A stretch of DNA of 64,000 bases from positions 1 to 64,000 of the IMG/VR virus record IMGVR_UViG_3300035681_000018; one strand, written 5' to 3'. Numbering within the stretch: position 1 is the first letter of the stretch; the number at the start of each line of letters is the position of its first letter. The stretch comes from a virus. The position numbers and the translations under genes are program-made. Positions 5,700-12,652 of the stretch are shown here, piece after piece. The notes below the pieces were generated by a model. That model was not told where the DNA came from. It saw nothing but the letters and a program-made list of their open reading frames with translations, and did not search any database.

Positions 5700-6186
5700 G
5701 CTACGTCACATAACACCAGCGTTATATCATTCGCTATTTGCGAATGGCGAATAGATTATCTCGAGTAATCAAAGTATTGGCATGTATTGGCAATTCTTTG
5801 TTGCCAGACAATATTAAGTATTAATACTTACCCATCCCTGGTATGTACCTCTGACTAGTGGGTATGTACCAGGGATATCCTTCATTCATATCTATATCTA
5901 GTACACACGTACCAAAGATATCTTCTCTTATACCAGGGAATAGTACACATGTACATGGGGAAGACGGGGGAAACCGTCAATACCATCTTATTCAACAGTG
6001 AATACAGTCTTATCTAACCCTCTATAGGGTTTCATACTCTTCTAGAAAGTTGTATGGATAAGCTGGTATTCATCCCTTAGACACCAGGTTTAATACACTT
6101 TTTTAACAACGTATGAAACCCTATATCTAAGATAATAAGACGGTATTCACCCTTCTATAACACGGTATTCATCCTTTTACCCATCC
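5700..6186. other. Palindrome-rich gap between convergent genes
   Basis: No gene. It contains ATTCGC...GCGAAT near 5730-5756, direct TATTGGCA repeats, the inverted pair TGGCAA/TTGCCA, the perfect palindrome at 5815-5830, the 10-bp inverted pair ATCCCTGGTA/TACCAGGGAT (5834-5876) and the large inverted repeat 5976-6174. It lies between a plus-strand and a minus-strand gene that converge. Candidate origin or bidirectional terminator. Confidence 0.5.
5976..6174. repeat. Large imperfect inverted repeat, copy 1
   Basis: The left arm GTGAATACAGTCTTAT (5998 on) continues as AACCCTCTATAGGGTT and TCATAC; the right arm GTATGAAACCCTATA (6111 on) ends ATAAGACGGTATTCAC. Extra GAATAC/GTATTC units flank both arms. 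The same arms occur at 39628-39822 with about the same spacing, so this is a two-copy element. Confidence 0.65.
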
Positions 6187-6435
6187 TCACCCAACCACAG
6201 ACCTCACCTCAGGTCCAAACCTACGCATCTGATCTAGCATTCTTATCTCTGCTTGTTTGTTTTGCATTGGAATACTTTCATTCCGTATTACAGATGTCAA
6301 GAAGTCCATCACCTTTTCAGGTGGTGGCATGGAACCCTGTGCTTTCATGTACTCTTGCTTCCATCCCTCAAGGAATGGGCTACCACCAACTGCATACCTA
6401 CCAGCAATTAACATAAGTACAAACTCAGATCTCAT
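6187..6435 (-). CDS. Minus-strand small protein, 82 aa
   Basis: Not recognised. It is helical and soluble (GGSPFLEGWKQEYMKAQGSM; VMDFLTSVIRNESIPMQNKQ). It is the only minus-strand gene in the early region and converges on the gene ending at 5699. Codon use and composition look natural, and the plus-strand frame opposite it does not. Start taken at the ATG at 6435. Confidence 0.55.
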   Translation of the reverse strand: MRSEFVLMLIAGRYAVGGSPFLEGWKQEYMKAQGSMPPPEKVMDFLTSVIRNESIPMQNKQAEIRMLDQMRRFGPEVRSVVG

Positions 6436-6446
6436 CTAAGTTTAAG

Positions 6447-6485
6447 CCTGGGCATCCACACATTTAGTGTGGTGTAAGTCCCAGG
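6447..6485 (+). repeat. UGUAAGU-type RNA element, copy 5
   Basis: CCTGGG/CCCAGG encloses CAT, the hairpin CCACAC/GTGTGG with loop ATTTA, and TGTAAGT. This is the textbook copy. It lies between the start of the divergent minus-strand gene and the plus-strand gene at 6511. Confidence 0.7.
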
Positions 6486-6510
6486 GCATCTCCACTTACT
6501 CACAGCAACC

Positions 6511-6765
6511 ATGCTTGTTTCCAAACTGATTGATCAACTACTTAAAGCACAGAACAAATACGGAGACTTTGACATTTGCGTTTGCGATTCTTCCGAAGCA
6601 AACAATGTCGAATATATTACTGACGGAGTTGATTTTAACTTCCGTTTGTTCAACGAGAAAACTTATGAAGAATTACCTGGAATTAGTTTTGAAGAAGAAG
6701 AAGAAGAACAAGATGTTGAGCCTCAAAGTACTAAGTACTTTGGTGTAATCTTCCGTGACTACTAA
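6511..6765 (+). CDS. Small acidic protein, 84 aa
   Basis: Not recognised. It begins MLVSKLIDQLLKAQNKYGDF and has an alpha/beta start followed by a run of Glu (FEEEEEEQDVEP, about residues 59-70) that could mimic nucleic acid. The DFDICVCDSSEA segment resembles phage proteins of the same size that I cannot name. The ATG at 6511 follows the element without a Shine-Dalgarno. Confidence 0.65.
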   Translation: MLVSKLIDQLLKAQNKYGDFDICVCDSSEANNVEYITDGVDFNFRLFNEKTYEELPGISFEEEEEEQDVEPQSTKYFGVIFRDY

Positions 6766-6771
6766 TTAATA

Positions 6772-6801
6772 CCTGGGCATCCACAGGGTGTAAGTCCCAG
6801 G
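6772..6801 (+). repeat. UGUAAGU-type RNA element, copy 6 (minimal)
   Basis: CCTGGG/CCCAGG encloses CAT, the minimal hairpin CC-ACAG-GG and TGTAAGT, only 30 nt in total. The inner hairpin can shrink to 2 bp while CAT and TGTAAGT stay fixed, which marks these as the functional core. Confidence 0.65.
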
Positions 6802-6831
6802 ATTCACATCAACTTCACCTTCAACTTAACC

Positions 6832-7065
6832 ATGGCAAACACCAAGTATCCAACAATTGACTGGACATCAAACGAATACCACAAGCTACAAGAGATTGTG
6901 GATCTACTTAAGGCAGTCCTTGAACGTGAGTCAAAGCGTTCATGTACTTGTCAACACTTGGTTCCAGGGGATGAAGATGTTCTATATGAAGTGATTGCAA
7001 TGCTTGAGGAAAGGATCGACTACGATCCAACACCTCAGTATGACCCAAGCCTTGCAGGAATCTAA
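6832..7065 (+). CDS. Small helical protein, 77 aa
   Basis: Not recognised. It contains CTCQHLVPGDED (residues about 38-49), a Cys-x-Cys-x2-His cluster that could bind metal, between two amphipathic helices. The ATG at 6832 follows CTTCAACTTAACC. It is followed by a 100-nt untranslated stretch with several short inverted repeats. Confidence 0.6.
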   Translation: MANTKYPTIDWTSNEYHKLQEIVDLLKAVLERESKRSCTCQHLVPGDEDVLYEVIAMLEERIDYDPTPQYDPSLAGI

Positions 7066-7168
7066 CATCAGGTAGTACATAAGTACTGGCCGTGTATTAG
7101 TATCTCTGATGCATGGCCTTTACCTTGACTACCCTGGTAGACTGACCTAGTTAATCAACTCAATTCAA

Positions 7169-7378
7169 ATGACATCCTCCAACACTCCTCGCATTCCCGA
7201 CTCCCTTGACATGCAACGCCTGCAGGCCATGCAGCTTGTAGCAAAGATGAAGGAATCAGCCGAGAGACATGGCATTGGTTTCATTGGGGGCTTCATTGCT
7301 CCCAATGGAGAGAAATTTGTAATGACAAACATGGATGACGATGATGCCATGGCACTCATGCCGGAGGATCTCAAGTGA
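7169..7378 (+). CDS. Small protein, 69 aa
   Basis: Not recognised. A helical N-terminus (RLQAMQLVAKMKESAERHGI) is followed by GFIGGFIAPNGEKFVMTN and an acidic end. The ATG at 7169 follows CAACTCAATTCAA. The stop overlaps the GTG start of the next gene, so the two are coupled. Confidence 0.6.
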   Translation: MTSSNTPRIPDSLDMQRLQAMQLVAKMKESAERHGIGFIGGFIAPNGEKFVMTNMDDDDAMALMPEDLK

Positions 7379-7572
7379 CTAAGAAATCTCCCATTAGTTT
7401 TGATCGCACCATTCATGGTGTGAACATCACTGAACATGGTATCAAGTCAGTAAGTAAACAGATCAAGCTTGGTCCATTCCAACTGACTGTCAACGCCAGC
7501 CCCAATGGCGTCAAAGGATCAGTCAGTATCCCTGGCACAGGCTTGAGTATTCCAAACATTAAATTATTCTAA
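7375..7572 (+). CDS. DUF4236-like small protein, 65 aa
   Basis: Resembles DUF4236-type proteins: repeated short beta strands with KSVSKQIKLGPFQLTVNASP and the end motif SIPGTGLSIP (residues about 50-59). Family members are of unknown function and usually small. The start is a GTG at 7375 that overlaps the previous stop (GTGA). The homology call rests only on the strand pattern and the PGTGLS motif. Confidence 0.5.
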   Translation: MTKKSPISFDRTIHGVNITEHGIKSVSKQIKLGPFQLTVNASPNGVKGSVSIPGTGLSIPNIKLF

Positions 7573-7576
7573 AGAT

Positions 7577-7606
7577 CCTGGGCATCCTTACGGTGTAAGT
7601 CCCAGG
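7577..7606 (+). repeat. UGUAAGU-type RNA element, copy 7 (minimal)
   Basis: CCTGGG/CCCAGG encloses CAT, CC-TTAC-GG and TGTAAGT in 30 nt. It lies between the gene ending at 7572 and the one starting at 7633. Confidence 0.65.
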
Positions 7607-7632
7607 TCCTGTCCACTAACGCAACTCAACTC

Positions 7633-7818
7633 ATGTCTGCTTACGTCGACTATCTCAACATGTTTGATCGCATCAATCTTGCTGACTGCGCAAAGCGCAG
7701 AGCAAGTGCAAATGTTTTAGATGAAACACGATTCAATGGCGAGTACGACACAGCACGTCTGTGGATGAAGTACCGCCTCATCAAGACCACCCACCATTCC
7801 TACGTGGAGGACAACTGA
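7633..7818 (+). CDS. Small basic protein, 61 aa
   Basis: Not recognised. Helical, with LADCAKRRASANVLDETRF at residues 15-33. The ATG at 7633 comes directly after GCAACTCAACTC. The stop overlaps the ATG of the next gene (TGATG), giving a coupled trio with 7818 and 8066. Confidence 0.6.
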   Translation: MSAYVDYLNMFDRINLADCAKRRASANVLDETRFNGEYDTARLWMKYRLIKTTHHSYVEDN

Positions 7819-8069
7819 TGACAGTCCTTGCAATCGAAGATACTTACTTCACACAAACTCATGTCACAGTTACAGCAGTTGTTGACGACATGCGCCTGCT
7901 CTATCGGGCGACTCGCTTCGACCCTGAAGAGTGGGCTCCTGCATTGTGCACAACAACTATTGAGTTGGATCCAGAGGAACCGATTCCTCTTGACGAAGAT
8001 GGCTTCTGCAGTTATCTTGATCAACTCGATCCTCTCTGGCAACTACTCGATCTGAGTGACTACGAATGA
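7818..8069 (+). CDS. Small acidic protein, 83 aa
   Basis: Not recognised. Very acidic in the second half (IELDPEEPIPLDEDGF; LDLSDYE). The ATG at 7818 overlaps the previous stop, and its own stop overlaps the next ATG, so expression depends on translational coupling. No membrane segment. Confidence 0.6.
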   Translation: MTVLAIEDTYFTQTHVTVTAVVDDMRLLYRATRFDPEEWAPALCTTTIELDPEEPIPLDEDGFCSYLDQLDPLWQLLDLSDYE

Positions 8070-8317
8070 TTGGCTTTTCACTTGAATTCAAACGCTGGTA
8101 CTTTGTACTGCGTGGCCCCAAGGGTCGAGTGTACTTGGCAACTGGCTTTGCTAAATGCATGCCAGTTTTTGCGAATGGACGCAGTGTCAGTCTTCACGAT
8201 ATCATTAACGATGATGACGTGAAATACGGTACTTATTGCTGCGACCAACGCATTGGTCCATGGGAAGGTGATGAGACTGACGAAGAACTTTTGCGTCAGT
8301 TAAAAGAGATCCGCTAA
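8066..8317 (+). CDS. Small protein, 83 aa
   Basis: Not recognised. Beta-rich start (FSLEFKRWYFVLRGPKGRVY) with an acidic helical tail (EGDETDEELLRQLKEIR). The ATGA overlap with the upstream gene supports the start. It is last in the coupled trio, and the first pseudoknot element follows. Confidence 0.6.
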   Translation: MIGFSLEFKRWYFVLRGPKGRVYLATGFAKCMPVFANGRSVSLHDIINDDDVKYGTYCCDQRIGPWEGDETDEELLRQLKEIR

Positions 8318-8322
8318 TCAAC

Positions 8323-8350
8323 CGTCCTGGGCATGACGTTAAACTGCCTA
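8323..8350 (+). promoter_or_regulatory. H-type RNA pseudoknot, copy 1
   Basis: CGTC (8323-8326) pairs with GACG (8335-8338); TGGGCA (8328-8333) pairs with TGCCTA (8345-8350). Loops are C, T and TTAAAC. The same arrangement recurs at 15032, 18138, 19448 and 22799 with covarying stems, each 20-45 nt before a middle gene. It probably controls translation of the gene at 8376. Confidence 0.7.
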
Positions 8351-8375
8351 TACTCAACTCAACTCCAACCTCATC

Positions 8376-10091
8376 ATGTATTTCCATCTCCCCTCCAGCC
8401 TGCAACAAGAACTCTTGGCTTATGATCCAAAGCTCAAGGCTTTGGTCAAAGAGCAAGAACCTAAGAAGTCTACGAAGAAAGCTAAGTATCCACTGGGTAA
8501 TATCCCACATCTCATCCCTGAGAATGTGATACGTGCTGGCTATCAACAAGATGCGATTGATCGCATCAATGCATCAGGTGTATCTGAGCGTTATCACCGC
8601 TTTACCAAGGTAGTTGATATTGCTACACCACAAGCACGTACGATTACCATTGCAGTTCTCTATCACTTCGAGCAATGCTGGTATGCCGCATGGTTACCTG
8701 CCAAGGGAGAGGACTATCTCTATGGCTATGCCTTTGCATTCAAGAATACTGCTGCTGCAGCTAAAATGTTGCCTCGCCGTATTTGGGAAAGTAAAGATCA
8801 ATGCACTGAACACACCATTGGTCGTGGCTCACAGACCTTTACATACTCACGTACTATAACCAAGGAAGATGTTATTGCTGGTAATGATGCACGCAACTGG
8901 CGTGCCATGGGTATTGCTAGTTATTATCAGAAGTCACGTGATATGAATGATGCAATCAATAGCTTTGAGAAAACTTTGATGGAAACATTTCCAACATGGG
9001 ACGATTGTCGTTCTATGTTTGAGCGCATCAAATGTAATAACTTTCTTGATGCACTTGAGTTTCCATCTGCATTAACAAACTGCATTGAAGATCGTTCAGC
9101 GTTTAAGTTAACGGTTGATGGTATGGTCAACCTTGCTAATGCATGGACAGCTAAGAATAACTATGTATCTACAACCTACATAACCATACAGAATATTGAA
9201 CACATTATTACTACACCTTCTATCAAGAAACAACTTCAACTTATGCTTGACAAATCTGTAGCTGAATACAATAACCCTGAGAACAATCAGCGCAAGGCAG
9301 TCAAGTATGGCTACAAAGAGTTTGAGCAAACGACAAACTCTATCTACTTCATTAATCGTGTATGGCCTGATTGCCCACTTGATCACTACCGTACATACTT
9401 TGAAGAACTGCGTATTGTTAATCTCAATCATCTACGTACCAATGATGCTTTGCTTACTTGGCTACGTGAGCACATGTCTGTTACATCATTCCTCAATATG
9501 ATGCGCAAGCATGTTGAGAAAACAAATGAAGAGACTCGTCGGATCTCTTCTCTATCTGATCATGACTTTATTATCCATGCATGGTATGAGATGAATGACA
9601 CATTCTCAATGCTAATGCGTATCTTTGAGAACGGCAAGACTATCGAAGCACCTAAACGTTGGCGCATGCCTGACTTCCATGATTATGTGCAAGCAGAAGC
9701 ATGGAAGATAGCTAACAAGAAGGAATCATTGCACCAGGATTTATTCCCTACACCTGTCAAGGTCAACATGGGTGACAGTGACTGGACATTCCTCCAACCC
9801 ATTGACACCCATCAGCTAGCGCAATGGGGCCAAGCTGTTCGTAACTGTGTTGGCTCTGCGTCCCAGTATGCAGAGGACATCAAGAAACGTAAGCACTTCA
9901 TTGTGCTTTGTATGATTGATGGCAAGCCAACCTTCACCATCCAACTGGATGTATCCATGGGTGTGATGAATGTCAAGCAGATTGCTGGCGTCGGCAACCA
10001 GCGATTGGACGACGATCAGAAGGAGAAGTACTCCAATGCATTCAAACTGGCCTTGCAATTTCGCAATGATGAGCTAAGCTCTAAGAGCTGA
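8376..10091 (+). CDS. PcfJ-like protein, 571 aa
   Basis: A C-terminal PcfJ-like domain at about residues 455-560 reads FLQPIDTHQLAQWGQAVRNC VGSASQYAED, matching the family signature of a catalytic-looking Leu-x3-Gly/Asn-Cys-Val-Gly core followed by a beta hairpin (ihFIVLCMIDGKPTFTIQL). PcfJ-like proteins occur on conjugative elements and phages with no established activity. The N-terminal 400 residues are helical and rich in Asn and Tyr, without a named domain. It is the first large gene after the early block and is expressed under pseudoknot copy 1. Cytoplasmic. Confidence 0.6.
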   Translation: MYFHLPSSLQQELLAYDPKLKALVKEQEPKKSTKKAKYPLGNIPHLIPENVIRAGYQQDAIDRINASGVSERYHRFTKVVDIATPQARTITIAVLYHFEQCWYAAWLPAKGEDYLYGYAFAFKNTAAAAKMLPRRIWESKDQCTEHTIGRGSQTFTYSRTITKEDVIAGNDARNWRAMGIASYYQKSRDMNDAINSFEKTLMETFPTWDDCRSMFERIKCNNFLDALEFPSALTNCIEDRSAFKLTVDGMVNLANAWTAKNNYVSTTYITIQNIEHIITTPSIKKQLQLMLDKSVAEYNNPENNQRKAVKYGYKEFEQTTNSIYFINRVWPDCPLDHYRTYFEELRIVNLNHLRTNDALLTWLREHMSVTSFLNMMRKHVEKTNEETRRISSLSDHDFIIHAWYEMNDTFSMLMRIFENGKTIEAPKRWRMPDFHDYVQAEAWKIANKKESLHQDLFPTPVKVNMGDSDWTFLQPIDTHQLAQWGQAVRNCVGSASQYAEDIKKRKHFIVLCMIDGKPTFTIQLDVSMGVMNVKQIAGVGNQRLDDDQKEKYSNAFKLALQFRNDELSSKS

Positions 10092-10100
10092 AGCCACAGC

Positions 10101-10137
10101 AGGGGCATCCTATCCTCGTAAATGGGATGCCTCTTTA
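10101..10137 (+). terminator. Terminator-like hairpin
   Basis: AGGGGCATCC (10101-10110) pairs with GGATGCCTCT (10125-10134), 10 bp with one G-T pair, followed by a short TTT. It sits directly after the PcfJ-like gene. The T run is weak, so termination may be partial. Confidence 0.45.
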
Positions 10138-10140
10138 CCT

Positions 10141-10350
10141 ATGGACTACACCGATGATCAGCTCCTTGCCATGGCCATGGCTAACATTGGTGAATACATC
10201 ACGGACAACTCACCACAGTACATCCTGATTGAAGACGATCCTCGTAATGAGGATGACTATGATAGCTGGACTTACGGAATGGAAGTCCTACCTCAAGACC
10301 ACACTTGGCAGTCAGATTCAATTGACGTAAGTCCAAGTGAGGCCGACTAG
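10141..10350 (+). CDS. Small acidic protein, 69 aa
   Basis: Not recognised. Highly acidic (IEDDPRNEDDYDSWTYGME at about residues 37-55), which suggests nucleic-acid mimicry or protein binding, by inference. Its last codons and TAG stop lie within the 5' acceptor part of the tRNA gene that starts at 10341, so tRNA processing would cut the 3' end of this message. Confidence 0.6.
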   Translation: MDYTDDQLLAMAMANIGEYITDNSPQYILIEDDPRNEDDYDSWTYGMEVLPQDHTWQSDSIDVSPSEAD

Positions 10351-10416
10351 CCCAACGGCAGAGGCAAGCGACTTAAAATCGCTACAGTCCCGGTTCGAAT
10401 CCGAGGTCGGCTACCA
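10341..10416 (+). tRNA. tRNA-Leu(UAA)-like, short variable loop
   Basis: A cloverleaf can be drawn: acceptor GGCCGAC/GTCGG CT (G-T at the first pair), D stem GCC/GGC, anticodon arm AGCGA-CTTAAAA-TCGCT with anticodon TAA, variable loop ACAGT, T arm CCCGG-TTCGAAT-CCGAG (one mismatch), discriminator A and an encoded CCA. The anticodon predicts Leu, but bacterial tRNA-Leu has a long variable arm, absent here. It is class I in shape. Confidence 0.75.
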
Positions 10417-10439
10417 ACTCAACACATTACACCACAACA

Positions 10440-10799
10440 ATGGACATCATTCGTTCGATCAAGTGCCTTATTCCTGAGTTTCATGCATTTAGTGCTGAAG
10501 ACAGGGGCTATCACGTTGGTGCTACCTGGACTGACGACCAGGGGTTGCGTGACTATCACAACGTTGAACTCAAGTACACACGGAACTCAGAACGCCTAGC
10601 TCTCCAGGGTAAGCAACAGCCTGATGGCAGCTGGCTTTACATTGAACCCAATGGTCGTTGCCATGTCATGTCAGCAGAACGTGCTGCTCACTTCATGGCA
10701 CAGGCACAAGCACAAGCTGCGATCCTAGAGCAAATGTTACAGAACATGAACACGGATGGAGGCGATGGAGTGGTAGACACCACTGCCATAACTGTGTAA
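10440..10799 (+). CDS. Phage protein of unknown function, 119 aa
   Basis: Not recognised. Contains TWTDDQGLRDYHNVELKYTR (about residues 30-49), beta-rich, followed by a Gln/Ala-rich helix HFMAQAQAQAAILEQML that may form a coiled coil. The ATG at 10440 follows CAACTCAACACATTACACCA downstream of the tRNA. Confidence 0.6.
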   Translation: MDIIRSIKCLIPEFHAFSAEDRGYHVGATWTDDQGLRDYHNVELKYTRNSERLALQGKQQPDGSWLYIEPNGRCHVMSAERAAHFMAQAQAQAAILEQMLQNMNTDGGDGVVDTTAITV

Positions 10800-10823
10800 G
10801 ATCATCTAGCCAAGGACTACTCA

Positions 10824-10843
10824 GCCCCTGCGTAAGCGGGGGC
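10824..10843 (+). terminator. Hairpin with GTAA tetraloop
   Basis: GCCCCTGC/GCGGGGGC closes GTAA (8 bp, one T-G pair). It lies 8 bases before the ATG at 10852 and is followed by CTTCCTT. It may be a weak terminator or may shape the initiation region of the next gene. Confidence 0.4.
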
Positions 10844-10851
10844 CTTCCTTC

Positions 10852-11172
10852 ATGACAAACGATTCTATTGATCTTGACCTTGTTGATCAAACGATTGCAC
10901 TGATACCAGAGCAAGCATGGACTCAAGTGAGACAAGCAATTGTTACAGCCTTAGTTGATAACATGCCTGGCTTTGCACTTGAGAAGTTGACAGGTACTTA
11001 TGATGGCTTCGATCGTGCAGAAGAAATTCTGTATGACTACTATCAACTTCCTGATTTAAAACAAGATCTTATTGTTGATGCATTCAAAATTATGGGTGCA
11101 ATCAATTGTCTTGAACTACTCAGCTCATTGAATCTTACTGAAGATGAATTGCAGACAATGCAACAGCAGTAA
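10852..11172 (+). CDS. Small acidic protein, 106 aa
   Basis: Not recognised. Helical and acidic, beginning MTNDSIDLDLVDQTIALIPE, with a second half of short amphipathic helices. It overlaps the start of the next gene by 29 bases, which suggests coupling to the zinc-ribbon/HTH protein. Confidence 0.6.
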   Translation: MTNDSIDLDLVDQTIALIPEQAWTQVRQAIVTALVDNMPGFALEKLTGTYDGFDRAEEILYDYYQLPDLKQDLIVDAFKIMGAINCLELLSSLNLTEDELQTMQQQ

Positions 11173-11479
11173 CACACGCGTTACTTGTACTGAACATCTA
11201 GGATCTGATGTAACCAAACGTTATTGTCGTTGTCTTGATTGTGGTTGCAAGTACCGTACTGTTGAACGGTATGAAGTTGCTAAACCAATTCCATTGAAAG
11301 CCTACAAACCTATTGGTACCAGGAATGGAAACTCTTTCTTGACTGATAATGATGTGTTGATGATTCGTCATCTACATCAGAAAGGATTGAGCAATGGTCA
11401 GATAGCAATACGCTATGACACTGCTCGCAGTACAATCTCACGTATTGTCAACTACAAAACTTACACCAACATCAAATGA
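11144..11479 (+). CDS. Zinc-ribbon plus HTH regulator, 111 aa
   Basis: Probably a DNA-binding regulator. N-terminus: MNCRQCNSSN then YCRCLDCGCKYRTVERYE, a CxxC...CxxC zinc ribbon like that of NrdR (residues 3-45). C-terminus: FLTDNDVLMIRHLHQKGLS then IAIRYDTARSTISRIVNYKT, a helix-turn-helix (about 60-107) related to the C-terminal module of the protein at 3675. The start at 11144 is inside the upstream gene, needed to include the first Cys pair. Target unknown. Confidence 0.65.
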   Translation: MNCRQCNSSNTRVTCTEHLGSDVTKRYCRCLDCGCKYRTVERYEVAKPIPLKAYKPIGTRNGNSFLTDNDVLMIRHLHQKGLSNGQIAIRYDTARSTISRIVNYKTYTNIK

Positions 11480-11802
11480 CACAACAACACCCCATCACCC
11501 CACCGTCGGAGCTGGTAGAGCAGTGGGCACATTTGACTGCCGATTGGAATACGGTTGCTCCCTTTATTGCCCAATGGGGCGCCGACCAAGAGCTAGAGGC
11601 GTGCTGTGAGTGGGTGGATTGGAAGTGGTCGGGAATCAAGAGCAGGGAACTCCGCGCCACACGCCGGCCCAAGCCACCGAGCTTGAAGGAGCAGGCGTTA
11701 CAAGCACTTGCTGAAGCTGACGCTGGCCTAACAGAATTGGAGTGGCCTCAATGTTCCGACACCATCCGCCGCGCCCTTGAACAACTTCCCGACAACAACT
11801 AA
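11476..11802 (+). CDS. Cyanophage/cyanobacterial paralog A, 108 aa
   Basis: Member of a three-copy family in this window (also 12112 and 13426). Shared marks: start MTQ.HPI.PP, the core AQWGADQELEACCEWVD (residues about 31-47) and the segment RRPKPPSLKEQALQAL. Such proteins are familiar from cyanobacteria and their phages but have no known function. Helical and soluble. The ATG overlaps the previous stop (ATGA). Confidence 0.65.
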   Translation: MTQQHPITPPSELVEQWAHLTADWNTVAPFIAQWGADQELEACCEWVDWKWSGIKSRELRATRRPKPPSLKEQALQALAEADAGLTELEWPQCSDTIRRALEQLPDNN

Positions 11803-11810
11803 TTATTACA

Positions 11811-12110
11811 ATGACAACCAAGCGACAGTTTGATTACAAGATTGGTGACCGTGTTGCTGAACGTCCCAAACCCCATGGGATCTACACAAACAACCAACAA
11901 ACAAGAGAACGCATCTCTCAGTACAGGAGCCAGCGGTACGGTGAAGTGGTTGGCATCAACTACAAAAACAACTCACGTGGTGCTACCCAAAAGTTCTTGC
12001 TTGTTCGTTGGGATCATTTACCTAGCCCAACTGAACATGCCACTGCACGCATCTGTCCTGTGTCAGCACTAGAACGTCTGACCAAAGAAGTCCTTGTCCC
12101 TGGTGAATAA
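11811..12110 (+). CDS. Small basic protein, 99 aa
   Basis: Not recognised. Begins with KIGDRVAERPKPHGIYTNNQ and is beta-rich and basic, with KFLLVRWDHLPSPTEH near residues 61-76. The fold resembles KOW/SH3-like barrels that bind nucleic acid, by pattern only. It lies between paralogs A and B. Confidence 0.6.
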   Translation: MTTKRQFDYKIGDRVAERPKPHGIYTNNQQTRERISQYRSQRYGEVVGINYKNNSRGATQKFLLVRWDHLPSPTEHATARICPVSALERLTKEVLVPGE

Positions 12111-12111
12111 C

Positions 12112-12441
12112 ATGACACAAGAAAACCCAATTACTCCTTCGACTGAGTTGGTGCAGCAGTGGGTTGACACTTACTTTGGTGGCAAAATTTCACAGTCCAA
12201 TTTTCATCTAGACCTTGCCACCCGCGCTGCCCAATGGGGTGCAGACCAGGAGCTGAAGGCGTGCTGTGATTGGCTTAGTGTTCCTTGCCCCAGTTACGGA
12301 CGTGAACTTCGCAATGCTCGCCGCCCCGAGTTGCTAAGTTTAAAAGAAAGAGGATTGAAAGCTCTTCTGGAATGTTACAGATATATTCCAGATGATTTGT
12401 ATGGTGAAATTACAGAAGCAATTGAATCTTTGCCTGATTGA
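12112..12441 (+). CDS. Cyanophage/cyanobacterial paralog B, 109 aa
   Basis: Second member of the paralog family: start MTQENPITPSTELVQQW, core AAQWGADQELKACCDWL and RRPELLSLKERGLKAL. It is the most diverged of the three, having lost the PKPPS sequence. The ATG at 12112 is one base after the upstream TAA. Confidence 0.65.
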   Translation: MTQENPITPSTELVQQWVDTYFGGKISQSNFHLDLATRAAQWGADQELKACCDWLSVPCPSYGRELRNARRPELLSLKERGLKALLECYRYIPDDLYGEITEAIESLPD

Positions 12442-12442
12442 C

Positions 12443-12652
12443 ATGACTGAAAATCACATTCAATTCCTTCGTGGTTGTTGCGCAACAATCCTTGCGTTTG
12501 CAGCTACTGGTTTAATCGCTGCAATCTTTTTGTCACCTGATCAACCTAAGAACAACTCTAAGTTTGAAGTCCTTGATCAGTACGAAGGTTGTTCAGTAAT
12601 CCGTTACACTGATCCCACATCTCGCTGGCATTACTTCCTTAAGTGCTCATGA
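12443..12652 (+). CDS. Small membrane protein, 69 aa
   Basis: Not recognised. One membrane helix at about residues 10-31 (GCCATILAFAATGLIAAIFL), then a short polar domain ending WHYFLKCS. The ATG at 12443 is one base after the previous stop, and its own stop overlaps the ATG of thyX (ATGA). Confidence 0.6.
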   Translation: MTENHIQFLRGCCATILAFAATGLIAAIFLSPDQPKNNSKFEVLDQYEGCSVIRYTDPTSRWHYFLKCS

